From positions 62,001 through 126,000 of the forward strand of contig CAZSSB010000003.1 of NCBI GenBank assembly GCA_964609245.1: a stretch of DNA of 64,000 bases, in the 5' to 3' direction. A model generated the notes under the pieces. The model made no database searches. It worked only from the letters and a program-made list of their open reading frames with translations, and was not told the DNA's origin. A program made the position numbers and the translations under genes. How positions within the stretch are numbered: the first letter of the stretch is position 1; every line of letters begins with the position of its first letter. This document shows, in pieces, positions 46,675 through 55,344 of this stretch. This DNA comes from JAFGCY01 sp964609245. Lineage in GTDB: Bacteria > 4484-113 > JAFGCY01.

Positions 46675-47379
46675 TCAGAATCCCACCATGCTCACGCGGC
46701 GGCAGTCGTTGCTGCGCGCGATCAGCGCAATCTGGGCGTGGCGGCCCATTGCCACCTGCTGAGCCTGGGACTCGGCGGCGCGCCAGGCTGCGACCACCTT
46801 GCGCTCCTCGGCTTCGGTCCGGCCCAGCACGGAGTACGCCAGCATCTCGCGCACGCTGACGCGGAAGGGCAGCAGCGGCTGCGTGATGGTGTAAGGCGTG
46901 CCGTTCAGTTCCGGCACCCGCTGCATCACGTCGCGCAGCCAGTCGTTGGCCTCGGTGTAGCTGACGCCGATAATCCCCAGCTGCAAGAAGTAGCTATCGT
47001 CCGAGCCCTGCCGGTAGTCCACGATCAGGCTGTGACCCCCATGGTCCGCCAGCGCCTCGGCGTGGTTGGCGAAGACGCCGACCCAGTGCGGATAGGCGGC
47101 CGGCACGAAGCTGTCCGGCGCCTGGATGGTGATCAGCTGGCCGTCGTCCCAGCCGATGACGGGCGCCCCGCTGGCCCAGCCTCCCAGCGCCAGCAGGCCG
47201 GTGATGAACGCCAGCACCTTGATCGCAGTGCTCACGCGGCGGCGCCTGGGCCGGCGCTCGAGGCTGCGCTCCAGCCTGAGGCGGGCGATCACGGGATCGG
47301 CCTGGCCGGTCAGGCGGTCGAACACGCTCTGGATCAGCTGTTCGGCGTTGTTATCCGGTCTGGTGTTGAACTCACTCAT
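46675..47379 (-). CDS. Putative anti-sigma factor, single-span membrane protein
   Basis: 234 aa. A cytoplasmic N-terminus (residues 1-48) with many Arg precedes a membrane helix (VSTAIKVLAFITGLLALGGW, about 50-69) and a periplasmic domain (IGWDDGQLITIQAPDSFVP, LQLGIIGVSYTEANDWL). The gene overlaps the 3' end of the ECF sigma gene by 8 bp, the usual anti-sigma arrangement. No zinc-binding HxxxCxxC is seen, so it is not a standard ZAS domain. Function by context. Confidence 0.7.
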   Translation of the reverse strand: MSEFNTRPDNNAEQLIQSVFDRLTGQADPVIARLRLERSLERRPRRRRVSTAIKVLAFITGLLALGGWASGAPVIGWDDGQLITIQAPDSFVPAAYPHWVGVFANHAEALADHGGHSLIVDYRQGSDDSYFLQLGIIGVSYTEANDWLRDVMQRVPELNGTPYTITQPLLPFRVSVREMLAYSVLGRTEAEERKVVAAWRAAESQAQQVAMGRHAQIALIARSNDCRRVSMVGF

Positions 47380-48049
47380 GGTTGGTCACTCCCGGTGCCG
47401 GGATGTTAAGAAAGGACAGCGCGCCCTCGGGCAGCATCGCCCTCAGTTTGCGCCGCGCACGGTAGGCCAGCTGAATCACCGCCCGCTGGCTGATGCGCTG
47501 GATGCGCGCCACTTCCTCCGGAGTGAATCCGGCGGGCCCCAGCAGCAGAATCACGTCGCGCTCACGCGCGCTGAGCCGTCCCAGCAGCTCCCTGACCAGA
47601 GTAAGTTGGTAGCCGAGCTCGGCGGGATCGCCGCTTACGCTCGCTGTGGCTTCCAGAATACTGTGCGAACTGCCCAGCTCGGCTACCAACTTGAACGGTC
47701 GCAACCGCCAGCGGTTGCGAAGGTTCCTGAAGCGGTTCAGGAGGATTGCAAAGAACCACTCGCGGAAGCGTTCGCGGTTCCGGAGTGTGTCAAACCGCGA
47801 GTAGGCTGAAAGCACCGCATCCTGGACCAGGTCCTCGCCGTCCATCAGGCTTCCACTGATCGACTGCGCATAGGCCAGGGCTCTGGGGTAGACGGGCATC
47901 AGCAGGCTGAGAAACTCATCCCGGTGGTTGCTCTCCAGAACTGCGCCGCCAGCTGTCCTCGAACCTCCATCCTCGGATCGCTGGCCGTGCGCCGGCTTCT
48001 CGCCCCGCCGAGTGCCCTTCTTCCCTGCGGATGTGTGCTTATCGCCCAC
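47372..48049 (-). CDS. ECF-type RNA polymerase sigma factor
   Basis: 225 aa. A basic, disordered head (1-40) is followed by sigma region 2 (DGEDLVQDAVLSAYSRFDTL, then REWFFAILLNRFRNLRNR) and region 4 (LSARERDVILLL, GFTPEEVARIQRISQRAVIQ). GTG start. It is followed by an overlapping membrane anti-sigma gene and is divergent from the lipoprotein at 48244, so it may control that gene and its paralogs; inference. Confidence 0.9.
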   Translation of the reverse strand: MGDKHTSAGKKGTRRGEKPAHGQRSEDGGSRTAGGAVLESNHRDEFLSLLMPVYPRALAYAQSISGSLMDGEDLVQDAVLSAYSRFDTLRNRERFREWFFAILLNRFRNLRNRWRLRPFKLVAELGSSHSILEATASVSGDPAELGYQLTLVRELLGRLSARERDVILLLGPAGFTPEEVARIQRISQRAVIQLAYRARRKLRAMLPEGALSFLNIPAPGVTNHE

Positions 48050-48193
48050 TACTTACGGTGACAATCCTTCAAGTTGGTAGTAACGCCGGGTCACAGTAAT
48101 TGTAACGAACACTCTGACTGCCGGGCTAAACATCTGTTCCAGTGCCGCGCCGGACACAGCTGCCGGTCCTCTGCCAAGAGCTGGCGATGTGCC

Positions 48194-48207
48194 GATAATA
48201 CGTTATC
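48194..48207. promoter_or_regulatory. Palindromic promoter/operator of lipoprotein 48244
   Basis: GATAATACGTTATC is a dyad (GATAA-4-TTATC) containing a TATCAT-like -10. It ends 37 nt before the ATG. The paralog at 51926 has a similar dyad at exactly the same distance. Confidence 0.55.
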
Positions 48208-48450
48208 ATTTCAACAGATGGATCTCGCGGGGAGGTGGGCGCGATGCGCGCTTACGCTGTGCTGATGACGTTGACCCGCGCAGCCGTGTTGATGCTCGTA
48301 ATTGCTGGTGCTACTGGTTGCGGAGGCGGTAGGAGTGGTGCGGTGGACATGGCGGCCGAACAGCTGGCCGCTGCGCCGCTGAAAGAGAGTCCCGGGCTGG
48401 ATGATGCGACAGAAGGCATGCGTGCCGAGTCACTGGCTGAAGCGCTTCAG
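48194..48450 (+). repeat. Duplicated promoter and 5' coding segment, copy 1
   Basis: Promoter dyad, leader and the first about 70 codons are nearly identical to 51876-52130, including CTCGCGGGGAGGTGGGCGCG before the ATG. Homology continues at protein level but weakens at DNA level. Marks a recent duplication. Confidence 0.85.
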
Positions 48451-51400
48451 CAGGTGGAGTCCGCGCAGGCTCCGGCGGGCGTTGATCCGGCGCTGTACGC
48501 CGAGCTGCAGGCCGAGCTGGTCCGGGTGATCAGAGAGGCGGCGGAGAAGGGCGCCTCGATTCCGCCCTCGGGCGAGAAGAACGAGGTGACGGACCTGCTG
48601 CTGATGGGCGATGACGGCGAGGGCTACACGCTGGAGTGGAGCTACTGCAACGTCGGGGATTACAACCTCGACGGCCTGGTGGGGGTCAGCGATCTGACGC
48701 CGGTGGGGATGTACTTCGAGTGCGCCACGGGCGATCCGGACTGGCCCGACGGCCGGATGGCGGACGGCAACGAGGATGGCATGGTGACGGTGGCGGACAT
48801 CACGCCGATCGGGCAGAACTACGATGCGTTCATCGCCGGCTTCAACATCTACGGAGGCAGCTCGGTCACCGGGCCCTGGACGCTGGTCGATGCGCTGGAC
48901 CGGCCGGCGCCGCCGGAGGATGGCTGGTTTCTGGTCAGCTACGACCTCGGTGCGGGGGGCCACGATGTTTACCGCGTGGTGCCCTACGACGGTGACGGCG
49001 TAGAGGGCCAGGGCAGCACGGCCAGCGCGATCTGCGCCAACGGCGCGCAGGTGACCTTTGGCGACTACTTCGAGGATGCCAGCGCCACCATCGGTGCCGC
49101 TGGCGGTGAGTTGCACGGCCTGGCCGGCTCGCCGCTGGAAGGGGTGGAGGTGCACTTCCCGGAGGGCGCCCTGCCGGAGGACACGCTGGTCACGCTGGGC
49201 TACAACGACGGCTCGATCACGCCGGTCGAGGGCGAGTTCCACGGCCCGCTGCTGTCACTTACGGCGGGCGACCTGACCTCGTTTGAGGAGCCGGTGGAGA
49301 TCGTGATGCCGTTCGACGGCGATGAGGAGACCGTGCCCGTGCCGTTCTGCGTCTACGAGGATGGCAGCCTGGGACTGATGCAGCTGGTGGACGTGGACTA
49401 CGAAGCGGACACGATGACGCTGATGACCATGCATCCGACCTCACGCGATGCACACGCTACATCTGATGTCTCGCCCGTGGACGATGCTTTTCTGGGCGCG
49501 TTAATTGGCGCTATCTACGAGCGCTTCGAGAGCGCAAATGTAGTCGTACCGCACGTGACATCGTTCAGGCCGGAGCGGGATGGATTCTCTTTCAGTGAGA
49601 ATGCCAGCAGCACAACGGCAAAGGGCATGTGCGCCTTTGCTCTTTGGTACTGGACTCACCATCGCAATGACGGCCGGTTTTACGGTCGGTTCTCCGAGTA
49701 CAGCCAGGAACCGCCCGCGGGCGGTGATAACGGATTCGTGCCTAAGACAGTTGAAGAGATAATCGCTTCGCGGGCCACGATATCAGTGGTGCAGCAATGG
49801 GACAAGTACGAGGCCAACTGCGCCGCAGAGCATGATGCTGGTCCCACTGCCAATTGTGCGATCGCTCGTTGTGCGATACTGAACACGCGACATCCCGTCT
49901 GGACACAGATTACTCTCCTTGGGGAGGATGTGTACGGGCAGCATTGCCTGATATACGGCTTCGATGACAGCCACTACTTCTTCTATCTGCCTGACAGTCC
50001 TGGCGAAGAGAGGTGGTGCTACTCCTACCGTGCGACCCCATGGTATGTTGCAGGTCCTGACTCCCTTGCCATGACTGAGTCCTTCGAGAACATCCTCACT
50101 GACGCTGAGCACAACTTCGACTACGGCTACGGCAGAGCGGTGATCAATATCGATTCACACTACGAGGGTGAGGTAGTGAACCACGACAAGGCAACTCTCG
50201 CCGGCGTGGTCGAAAGCGGCGACTTGCTGGTTGACAAGCTGATCATCATCAACGAGAGCATGGGACACCAGATGTACAACCTGGTGCTGGATGAAACCGG
50301 TGTGTTCTCGCAGGAAATCCAATTGGGTGTCGGCACAAACAACCTCGACTTCAAGTGCTGGGGGAAAGCTGAGGACAGCCAGAGGGTGCCGATACCGTGG
50401 GTGCTTGACATCCGCGAGGATGAAGATGTGTACAAGCGCCTTTACCATGGAATCAAGCTAGAGTGCATGATCAACCCGATTGAGATCACGATCATTAACT
50501 ACTTCGACGAGGAGGAGGTAACGGACGAGAAGGTCTTCCTTGAGGGCCAGCTTGATGAGGGAGCGTATGATGTGACACGCCTGCTGGCTTTTAGCTTCTC
50601 CGAGACTAGGATTCCCCTGCCCGGTCGCCTGGTAACAATTGAACCGGACAACAGCTTCACTCTGGGCGTACCGTTGGACCCCGGTGAGAATGAGATCAAG
50701 TTCCAGACGTCGGCGCAGCTTGACACAGGCAAAACCGTGATTGTGGAAAACAACTACCAAAACGAGCCGTTCACCATCATCCGTACGGTCGCGCCAGCCA
50801 CGCTCACGATCACCTCGCACACCAGCGGCGATACGGTGCAGGACCGCAGCGTTCTGTTGAAAGGAACCTACAGCGAAGGCGGCGCGCCGCTGGACAGGCT
50901 GGCGGTACTGGTCAACTACGAGGATGAGCACAGTGTGGACCTGGACGGTAGCGGGGGATTCGAGATCAGCATCCCGCTGTGCTTCGGCGACAACTACTTG
51001 CTGTTCAGGCTGCTCAGCGAGAACAGTGAAGGCCAGCTGATCGAAGTGCCCAGCAACATGAAGGATGTGCTCTTCACATTGGATGCCAACTTCGAGCGCT
51101 ACGTTATCTGGGCGGAGCTGACCTGGCCGTTTGTCGACGAATACATGATCTACAACCCGGATACGCTTAACGAGCCTGATGGTAAGAGCGATCACAACTT
51201 CGATCTGATGGTGTACGAGCCAGGCGGACGTACCTATGGGCCGGGGGGGAGCAACGACCTGAAGGGCTTTGTCGGCCAGGCCGGCACGTATCCCAATTAT
51301 CACCCGAAGTACTTCATTCGTGATGATGACGGTGTTGAGTATGGTTCAGAGTACCGCTTCCGCGTGTACTACCAGTGGGCCGCGTACATCTCCTACTACC

Positions 51401-51597
51401 CGAGCTCACCCGGTACGGTTGAGTTGCCGATGGACTTCACGCTGACGGTTACCGTCAACGAAGGCCAACCCCATGAGTACACAGAGGTGTTCACAGGAAC
51501 GCTGACTTATCCGTTGGGAACCAGTGAGGACTGGGTGATCGACGGAACTGGGCCGCAGATCTCGGAGTACTTCTCGGTGACGCCGACTCTGCAGTAG
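48244..51597 (+). CDS. Multidomain lipoprotein with dockerin-like and cysteine-peptidase-like domains (paralog 1)
   Basis: 1117 aa. Signal peptide with lipobox ATGC (Cys26). Helical linker, then Ca loops GDYNLDGLVGVSDLTPVG (about 138-155) and DGNEDGMVTVADITPIGQNY (about 176-195). FN3-like GFNIYGGSS and a ZU5-like domain (GGELHGLAGSPLEGVEVHF, about 286-400) follow. A papain/C39-like domain has Cys463 (KGMCAFALWYW), His567 (GQHCLIYG) and Asp near 584. Three Ig/glucodextranase-B-like repeats (about 640-930) and a beta tail (WAELTWPFVDEYM) end it. GGGGAGG ribosome site. A paralog lies at 51926. Probably surface-exposed. Confidence 0.82.
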   Translation: MRAYAVLMTLTRAAVLMLVIAGATGCGGGRSGAVDMAAEQLAAAPLKESPGLDDATEGMRAESLAEALQQVESAQAPAGVDPALYAELQAELVRVIREAAEKGASIPPSGEKNEVTDLLLMGDDGEGYTLEWSYCNVGDYNLDGLVGVSDLTPVGMYFECATGDPDWPDGRMADGNEDGMVTVADITPIGQNYDAFIAGFNIYGGSSVTGPWTLVDALDRPAPPEDGWFLVSYDLGAGGHDVYRVVPYDGDGVEGQGSTASAICANGAQVTFGDYFEDASATIGAAGGELHGLAGSPLEGVEVHFPEGALPEDTLVTLGYNDGSITPVEGEFHGPLLSLTAGDLTSFEEPVEIVMPFDGDEETVPVPFCVYEDGSLGLMQLVDVDYEADTMTLMTMHPTSRDAHATSDVSPVDDAFLGALIGAIYERFESANVVVPHVTSFRPERDGFSFSENASSTTAKGMCAFALWYWTHHRNDGRFYGRFSEYSQEPPAGGDNGFVPKTVEEIIASRATISVVQQWDKYEANCAAEHDAGPTANCAIARCAILNTRHPVWTQITLLGEDVYGQHCLIYGFDDSHYFFYLPDSPGEERWCYSYRATPWYVAGPDSLAMTESFENILTDAEHNFDYGYGRAVINIDSHYEGEVVNHDKATLAGVVESGDLLVDKLIIINESMGHQMYNLVLDETGVFSQEIQLGVGTNNLDFKCWGKAEDSQRVPIPWVLDIREDEDVYKRLYHGIKLECMINPIEITIINYFDEEEVTDEKVFLEGQLDEGAYDVTRLLAFSFSETRIPLPGRLVTIEPDNSFTLGVPLDPGENEIKFQTSAQLDTGKTVIVENNYQNEPFTIIRTVAPATLTITSHTSGDTVQDRSVLLKGTYSEGGAPLDRLAVLVNYEDEHSVDLDGSGGFEISIPLCFGDNYLLFRLLSENSEGQLIEVPSNMKDVLFTLDANFERYVIWAELTWPFVDEYMIYNPDTLNEPDGKSDHNFDLMVYEPGGRTYGPGGSNDLKGFVGQAGTYPNYHPKYFIRDDDGVEYGSEYRFRVYYQWAAYISYYPSSPGTVELPMDFTLTVTVNEGQPHEYTEVFTGTLTYPLGTSEDWVIDGTGPQISEYFSVTPTLQ

Positions 51598-51669
51598 GTT
51601 CTCTTCTTCACGTAAAGCGGGGCTGGTGCGGGACAACAGCTTAGCGGCTCAGTTCGCGGGGCCGACTGC

Positions 51670-51866
51670 CTAGTCCGTCTTGCCCCGGACCGCGCGGCCC
51701 AGCACCTGGCGGGCGATGACCATGCGCTGAATCTCGCTGGTGCCCTCGCCGATCGTGCACAGCTTGGCGTCGCGCCACATCCGCTCCACCTCGTACTCCC
51801 GCGTATAGCCGTAGCCGTCGTGCAGCTGCACCGCCAGTTCGGTGATGCGCATCGCCACCTCGCCGG
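51670..51866 (-). pseudogene. Truncated 3' end of acyl-CoA dehydrogenase, fossil 1
   Basis: Encodes about 65 residues ending RQVLGRAVRGKTD and stop, matching the end of the intact gene at 57039 (ending RAVRGKVD). Contains EVERMWRDAKLCTIGEG intact. Homology stops abruptly at about 51866, right before the promoter of the next lipoprotein. The reading frame is intact over this length, so the break is recent. Confidence 0.9.
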
Positions 51867-51875
51867 CGAAACATA

Positions 51876-51889
51876 GATAATGCGCTATC
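51876..51889. promoter_or_regulatory. Palindromic promoter/operator of lipoprotein 51926
   Basis: GATAATGCGCTATC, a weaker dyad than its counterpart at 48194 but the same distance (37 nt) from the ATG. It contains a TATCAT-like -10. Conservation between the two copies supports a regulatory role. Confidence 0.5.
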
Positions 51890-52130
51890 ATTTCAGCAGG
51901 TGGAACTCGCGGGGAGGTGGGCGCGATGCGCGCTTACGCTGGGCTGATGACGTTAACCCGCGCAGCCGTGTTAATGCTCGTGATTGCTGGTGCTACTGGT
52001 TGCGGAGGTGGCAGGAGTGGTGCGGTGGACATGACGGCTGAGCCGATGGCTGCTGCGCCGCTGATAGAGAGTCTTGGGCAGGATGATGCAACGCCCGGGA
52101 TGCGTGCCGAATCGCTGGCTGAAGCCATCG
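51876..52130 (+). repeat. Duplicated promoter and 5' coding segment, copy 2
   Basis: Counterpart of 48194-48450. The first 70 codons differ at few positions. Confidence 0.85.
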
Positions 52131-54994
52131 CGCAGGTGGAGACCGCACCGGTGCCGGCGGAAGTCGACCCGGCGCTGTTCGCCGAGCTCCAGGCCGAGCT
52201 TGTCCGCGTGATCAGGGAAGCGGCGGAGAAGGGCGCCTCGATTCCGCCGTCGGGTGAGCACAATCGTGTCACCGACCTGGCGCTGGTCGAGTCCGCCGAT
52301 GGCTGGGAGCTGAGCTGGAGCTACTTGAACACCGGCGACTACAACCTCGACGGTCTGGTGGGGGTCAGTGATCTGACGCCGGTGGGGGTGCACTTCGATG
52401 CGGAGCAGGGCGATCCTGCCTGGCCCCAGGCACAGTGCGCCGATGGCAACCATGACGGCATGATTACGGTCGCGGACATCACGCCGATCGGCCAGAACTT
52501 CGGCGCCTTTGTGGCCGGCTACAACGTCTATGGATCGGACGAAGCGGATGGCCCCTGGACGGAAATCGGGTACAGCCAGCGCCCCGCCGCCTTTACCGCG
52601 GGCTCGCTGGCCTGCAGCTTTGAACTGGCCGCACGCGAGCATGAATACTACCGGGTCGAGGCGGTCGACGCGCAGGGCTCGGCCGGCGATCCCAGCGATG
52701 AGGTGCTTGCTCCTGGCGAACCGGCGCAGGTCAGCCTGGGGACGGACACAATCCTTACAAGCGAGGTGGTTCCCGACGGCGGCTCGCTGCTGCATGGTCC
52801 GGCAGGCTCGCCGCTGGAGGGAATGGAGTTCTACTTCCCCTCGGGTGTGATCGGCGAGAACATGGAGGTCGGGCTGGGCTACAACGACGGCTCGATCGCC
52901 CCCGTCGACGGAGTGTTCCAGCCACCGATCATCGTGATTGACTGCGGCGATGTCGACGTCCTGCCGATGCCGCTGGAAATCCGCCTGCCGTTCCCCGCCG
53001 ATCAGCCGGTTGTGCCCGTGCTGTATGACATCGGAGAAGACGGCATTCTGCTGCCGATCGCTTATCAGGAGATCAACTACGAAACGGGCATGGCTGTCTA
53101 CCGGACGATGCACGCCTCGCGAAAGGCCCTGATACTGGGCCGCCTGCATTTTGCCTCCACTGCCGATATCGGCCAGTGGGACACGGGGTTCCGCCCGCGC
53201 AAGGACGGCTTCTTCATTGTCAACAAGGGCAGCATGGTCTATCCGAAGGGCGAGTGCATGGGGATGACGGCGTTCAGCATGTGGTACTACCGCCTGAAGC
53301 ACTACTGGAATCACGGCTTTTTGTATCTCAGCTTCCGGCAGCTCCTGGAGCCAGGCCCTGAGATCGTACAGGACGTGATTGCGACGCGCGCCCACACCTC
53401 GATCCACACCCAGTACAATTCGCTGTACCGCCCGCTGGCGCACACCCGCTTCCAGCTGCCGGCACCATACCGCTTCGCGATGATCCGCACCGCGCTGCTC
53501 AACAGCGGCGGGCCAATCACGATGACGGCGCAGGATGAGGCGGTAACCTGCGGCCATTCAATGCTGGTCTGTCGCATGAGTACGTACAGCCAGTTCCCGA
53601 ACGCAGTGATTCTGGGTGTCTACGATCCCAACAAGCCCGGCAGGCTGTCAGAGGTTGGCTACTACTGCGACGAGCCGGTTAACTGGGATCTGGGCAAATT
53701 CGCGCCATATGCCAGCGGCGTGGTGTATGACGAGACCGAAATCGTGTTCGCCGACTTCATACTGGAGGGGGAAGCATCGCTGCGCTTCAGGGAACACTTC
53801 GCATCGATCCTCGAGGATGCCCTGGATGATCCGCCATTCGGCGGCAGCAACCAGGTAACGATTCGGATCAGCGAACCAGCGGACGGATCGGCGCTGGATG
53901 TTCGGGATGTGGTTATCCGCGGCCAGGCGCTGAGTGGCGAAGTCCTGGTCGATAGCCTGGGAATCTCAGCCATACCTGAGACGCGGTTTCACGCCAATAC
54001 CGCGTTTGATCAACTGCCAAACCAGAGCAAGCTGGTCATGCCGGACGCCGAGGGCTATTTCGCGGCAGCGCTGACACTGCTGCCGGGGCCGAACACGATT
54101 GGGTTCGCGCCGTTCGGCTATGACGCGGATGAGAACCACCGGCTGCTGCCGGTGCGCATGCATCCCGACGATCTGGAGTTGGACGAAGGTTTCCCGGTGA
54201 ACAATGGCTACGATCTTGAGGCTCCCTTCGGCCTCGTGGAGATCGGTATCAACGGACTGAGTTCCGGACAGCAGGTTCCGCAAGCTCCGCTTGCGCTTTC
54301 CGGTACCTTGACATGTGGGGATACGCCAGCCGACAGGCTGGAAATGCTGAACGGCGCGGACAGGTACGAGGCAATCCTGACACAGACTGGTGATCTCACT
54401 GCCAGTTTCGCACTGAGCGGAGTGAACATCGGGTCCGGAGTGAATAACCTGCTGTTCAAAGCCTGGGCTGAGGATGTCTGCCTCTACGAATACTACGAGA
54501 TGCCGACGACGTACAGCGAGCACCCCTTCGTGCTCATCGGAGCGGAAGCACCGCCTCCCGGCCAGGTGACGATCGAGGTGGAGTGGGGCAATGGTGCGGA
54601 TTGCGGCATCGTGCTTTCCTGTCCGTGGATGGATGGCGCGTATCACTACGTCAGCAAACAGAACCCGGGCAGCATTGGCAGCGTTCCGTACGCGCTGTTC
54701 GAGGATTCGAGCGTCTATGGCGCTGGCGATGTGGTGTGGCCCGGCAACGGGCACTACACGATCACTATCGCGCATCTGGAGCCCGGTGGCTACGCGCTTA
54801 AGGAAGATGTCTGGCACACCACGCGCAAGACCACTTTGGTGAAGGTCAGCAAAGGCGGCAGCCTGGAGCACACGATCATCCCGACCAGCGATCCCAAGCC
54901 CCCCGACGGCGAGTACAGCAACGACTGGGTGGTGTTGAGGATCGACGGAGAAACGGGTGAGATCACGGTGGTAAACGAGTATCAGACATTCTGA
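51926..54994 (+). CDS. Multidomain lipoprotein with dockerin-like and cysteine-peptidase-like domains (paralog 2)
   Basis: 1022 aa. Same plan as the gene at 48244: lipobox Cys26; Ca loops GDYNLDGLVGVSDLTPVG and DGNHDGMITVADITPIGQNF; FN3-like GYNVYGSDEADGPW; ZU5-like HGPAGSPLEGMEFYFPSG. The cysteine-peptidase-like domain is here more canonical: Cys444 (KGECMGMTAFSMWYY), His544 (CGHSMLVC), Asp567/Asn569 (LGVYDPNKPG). Two Ig-like repeats and a different C-terminus follow. The C-terminal half diverges strongly from paralog 1 while the promoter is nearly identical. Confidence 0.82.
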   Translation: MRAYAGLMTLTRAAVLMLVIAGATGCGGGRSGAVDMTAEPMAAAPLIESLGQDDATPGMRAESLAEAIAQVETAPVPAEVDPALFAELQAELVRVIREAAEKGASIPPSGEHNRVTDLALVESADGWELSWSYLNTGDYNLDGLVGVSDLTPVGVHFDAEQGDPAWPQAQCADGNHDGMITVADITPIGQNFGAFVAGYNVYGSDEADGPWTEIGYSQRPAAFTAGSLACSFELAAREHEYYRVEAVDAQGSAGDPSDEVLAPGEPAQVSLGTDTILTSEVVPDGGSLLHGPAGSPLEGMEFYFPSGVIGENMEVGLGYNDGSIAPVDGVFQPPIIVIDCGDVDVLPMPLEIRLPFPADQPVVPVLYDIGEDGILLPIAYQEINYETGMAVYRTMHASRKALILGRLHFASTADIGQWDTGFRPRKDGFFIVNKGSMVYPKGECMGMTAFSMWYYRLKHYWNHGFLYLSFRQLLEPGPEIVQDVIATRAHTSIHTQYNSLYRPLAHTRFQLPAPYRFAMIRTALLNSGGPITMTAQDEAVTCGHSMLVCRMSTYSQFPNAVILGVYDPNKPGRLSEVGYYCDEPVNWDLGKFAPYASGVVYDETEIVFADFILEGEASLRFREHFASILEDALDDPPFGGSNQVTIRISEPADGSALDVRDVVIRGQALSGEVLVDSLGISAIPETRFHANTAFDQLPNQSKLVMPDAEGYFAAALTLLPGPNTIGFAPFGYDADENHRLLPVRMHPDDLELDEGFPVNNGYDLEAPFGLVEIGINGLSSGQQVPQAPLALSGTLTCGDTPADRLEMLNGADRYEAILTQTGDLTASFALSGVNIGSGVNNLLFKAWAEDVCLYEYYEMPTTYSEHPFVLIGAEAPPPGQVTIEVEWGNGADCGIVLSCPWMDGAYHYVSKQNPGSIGSVPYALFEDSSVYGAGDVVWPGNGHYTITIAHLEPGGYALKEDVWHTTRKTTLVKVSKGGSLEHTIIPTSDPKPPDGEYSNDWVVLRIDGETGEITVVNEYQTF

Positions 54995-55344
54995 GGGGGG
55001 CTGCTGATGCAGCCGGCCTTCTGATCGGCTGGCGGGATGGATCAACTGCCGGCAGGAAATCGATCCGGCGGTAGAGGAATCGAGCCTGCCAGGCACAAGG
55101 CGGACTGCACCGTACTGCCAGCGTCCCTGCCTGGAGATCCCAGCCGTGCAGCCACCGGGGCTTGTACAGCTCCAGTGCAAGCGCTACACGTCAGTCCGTT
55201 TTGCCCTTGACCGCGCGGCCCGGCACCTGGCGGGCGATCACGGTGCTGTGTTTCGATCCGACCGCGAGGGCATTACGATGGTACAATATCAGCGACGACG
55301 CTGTAGGGGCGTTATCGGTTGGCTGTGCAGCCGTGGAGGTTGTG
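54995..55344. other. Region between lipoproteins 2 and 3
   Basis: 350 bp. Contains a small hairpin GGCTGC-TGAT-GCAGCC (54999-55014) just after the stop, possibly terminator-like but without T-run, the second acyl-CoA dehydrogenase fossil and a TACAAT near 55276 that may serve the next gene. Nothing else recognised. Confidence 0.55.
55191..55241 (-). pseudogene. Truncated 3' end of acyl-CoA dehydrogenase, fossil 2
   Basis: About 50 bp encoding VIARQVPGRAVKGKTD and stop, matching the ends of the intact gene and of fossil 1. It shares the GKTD end with fossil 1 rather than GKVD of the intact gene. The remainder of the gene has been lost. Confidence 0.85.

Larger units (their letters stand above)
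51598..51925. other. Region between two lipoprotein paralogs
   Basis: 328 bp. It consists of a short spacer, a 197-bp inverted fossil of the acyl-CoA dehydrogenase 3' end (51670-51866), and the promoter/leader of the next lipoprotein. No other gene is visible. Confidence 0.75.

Noticed and set aside
51670..55241. acyl-CoA dehydrogenase fragments as insertion-sequence scars
   Set aside because: No transposase, terminal inverted repeats or target duplications seen; repeated gene-unit duplication explains the pattern better.
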